Shown here one piece after another: positions 62,371 through 64,000 of a DNA stretch of 64,000 bases. The stretch comes from Lithospermum erythrorhizon. Taxonomy: Eukaryota > Streptophyta > Magnoliopsida > Boraginales > Boraginaceae. Every line of letters begins with the position of its first letter. Within the stretch, counting starts at the first letter, position 1. A program made the position numbers and the translations under genes. The notes below the pieces were generated by a model. That model saw only the letters and a list, made by a program, of their open reading frames with translations, was not told where the DNA came from and searched no databases. The stretch is from positions 124,001 through 188,000 of the forward strand of contig JADFUC010000366.1 in the NCBI GenBank assembly GCA_019722365.1. The letters run 5' to 3'.

Positions 62371-64000
62371 TGTAACGACCTCGCCCCCAGTCGTACGCCC
62401 CCCGAGGTTGGGACCGTCCCAAATCTCTTTGACACTGCAGTCACTCAATCGAATAATGACTATTTCATGAAACCCGTCTTCAAACAACTCAACAATACAA
62501 TATACAACTAACGTACAACACTTTTAAGAAAGGATCCATCGTGGTCAACAACCAACATACAACAACCTACAACAACAAGTATCTCAAAAATAACAACTAT
62601 ACAGACAACAACCACAATCCAACAAAATAAAGACTGTGAGGATCAATCGCCACCACCACCACCTAAGCTCTCTACAACACAAACAACACCACAGAAACTG
62701 TCAAAGAACAACGCCAATTGCCAACCTAGCAATAAAATTGCCGCCATACGAATATATGTAGTCATGGGTTTAGTGAATATATGTCTCAAGAATGAAATCA
62801 ACTTCCAATCACTAATACAGATCAAAAGGAATTAATATTTACATAATGAGCAGATAAGTAGTATATGATATTATTCAACTACGATCTTTTAATACAAAGC
62901 TTCACTAGCAGCTTCTTACTATTTCTATGGTCAAAAATTGTTACTAGAAGAATTATCCAAATGATGGCAATCAACAACAACATACATATATCACAAGAAA
63001 AACTATAACAACACGCACAACCAATCGACTCTACTCTATCCACAACCAATGACGACACCACAACCTCAACGACTAGGCAACTCAAAGAACTCAACAACTC
63101 AATAATAAGATCAACTCAACAATTCAACAATAGTATCAACCAAATTCAATAATAGTATCAACTCATACAACTCAACAACAAGATCAACTCAACAACTCTA
63201 TCAACTCAACAACCTACAACTCACAACCACAACTCAATATAAAACTGGTTTCTACAACTAATGCCAAGATATAATCAACTCAACCTCAGAAAGGAGAAAC
63301 TTATGCCCGTCGACATAAGCTATCACCGAATCGTATCAAGGCAATGCAAGCAATCACCTAATCAGCATTAGGTACGAGGCAACCTTTTACCAAATCGGTG
63401 ACTAAGAAATCCATTTAAAGATAATCGGACAAATCAACTCAACCGACAACATCAACTCCATATACAACCTTCCTAATACGACCAACTCCTCAAAACACTG
63501 CATTTTACCTATAGGACCACAAACACACGCAACGACTAACCCACAACGAATAATCAACATATAATTCAACACAAAATCACATATATATACACATACACAT
63601 ATCCGTAATCAAATAGTTAACTGCGAGATAGATACTCACCGGTTAGCTAAATGAAAATCCAAGGAATCACAACAATGGGCCCTTTCCTCGAATAACGCTA
63701 AACACATTCAAAATTATAATCACTACTAATAATATAACATTCATATACATATAAAATCTCATATCGAGCACGCCTTTGAATAACCTAACAAAGTTCCCCT
63801 TATCACCTTAATTCAACTTTAAGTTCGCAGAACCTTCCTATTAACCATCAAGCTTCCAATAACTAGTTCCAAAGTGCTCTAACATTCCGGAGCATTACAT
63901 TCAATCACATTTCAATCATCTTTAGTCTCCAATCACTTGACGTCAACTTACGTAACTTAAATATCCCAACATTCTCTCTAATCACCACAAAATCACAATT
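62371..64000 (-). repeat. Gypsy-type LTR, cut by the window end
   Basis: tgtaacgacctcgcccccag starts abruptly at 62371. Its complement ends gaggtcgttaca, the closing sequence of many plant gypsy (chromovirus-like) LTRs, which suggests minus orientation, but plus cannot be excluded. The inside is non-coding and rich in caactcaacaa-type words (63060-63240). The other border lies beyond the window, so LTR or whole element cannot be told apart. Confidence 0.55.

Overview
The window is nuclear DNA from a flowering plant, most likely a eudicot. It is AT-rich, its two intact genes contain GT-AG introns, and it is packed with plant-type transposable elements: Ty1/copia and probable Ty3/gypsy LTR elements, hAT and CACTA transposons, Stowaway-like MITEs and LINE tails. 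I cannot name the species.

Positions 1-45.3 kb are a repeat graveyard. A complete but decayed copia element (189-6278) has long terminal repeats and a perfect 5-bp target duplication. It sits about 30 bp from a second, minus-strand Sirevirus-like copia element (about 6314-15548). That one was hit in its left LTR by a 638-bp hAT MITE (perfect 8-bp duplication) and in its polymerase by a probable gypsy solo LTR. LINE tail debris, a Stowaway-like MITE and poorly recognisable AT-rich DNA follow (15.5-23.7 kb). A third copia element (23693-29348) carries a solo LTR of another family. A minus-strand CACTA transposase relic (about 30.0-32.0 kb) is interrupted by a probable LTR. Stretches I could not assign (33-41.5 kb) lead to a decayed minus-strand hAT transposon (about 41.5-45.3 kb).

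Positions 45.3-62.4 kb hold the two host genes, both on the plus strand. The first (45453-48760) encodes a mitochondrial SUV3-type DExH-box RNA helicase closest to the plant DExH18 type. The second (55187-58774) encodes a TMK-type leucine-rich-repeat receptor kinase. Between and after them lie a second hAT MITE with a near-perfect 8-bp duplication, a LINE RNase H fragment, a diverged local repeat and a TA-flanked Stowaway MITE. At 62371 a gypsy-type LTR begins and runs off the window.

The two genes act in unrelated pathways (organellar RNA turnover; auxin-linked cell-surface signalling), so their proximity says nothing about joint function. I found no non-coding RNA gene, CRISPR array or organellar insertion. 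I found no convincing new biological system; the more interesting points are the datable nesting of elements, the hAT end just upstream of the helicase promoter, and shared repeat motifs that may be transposase-binding sites.
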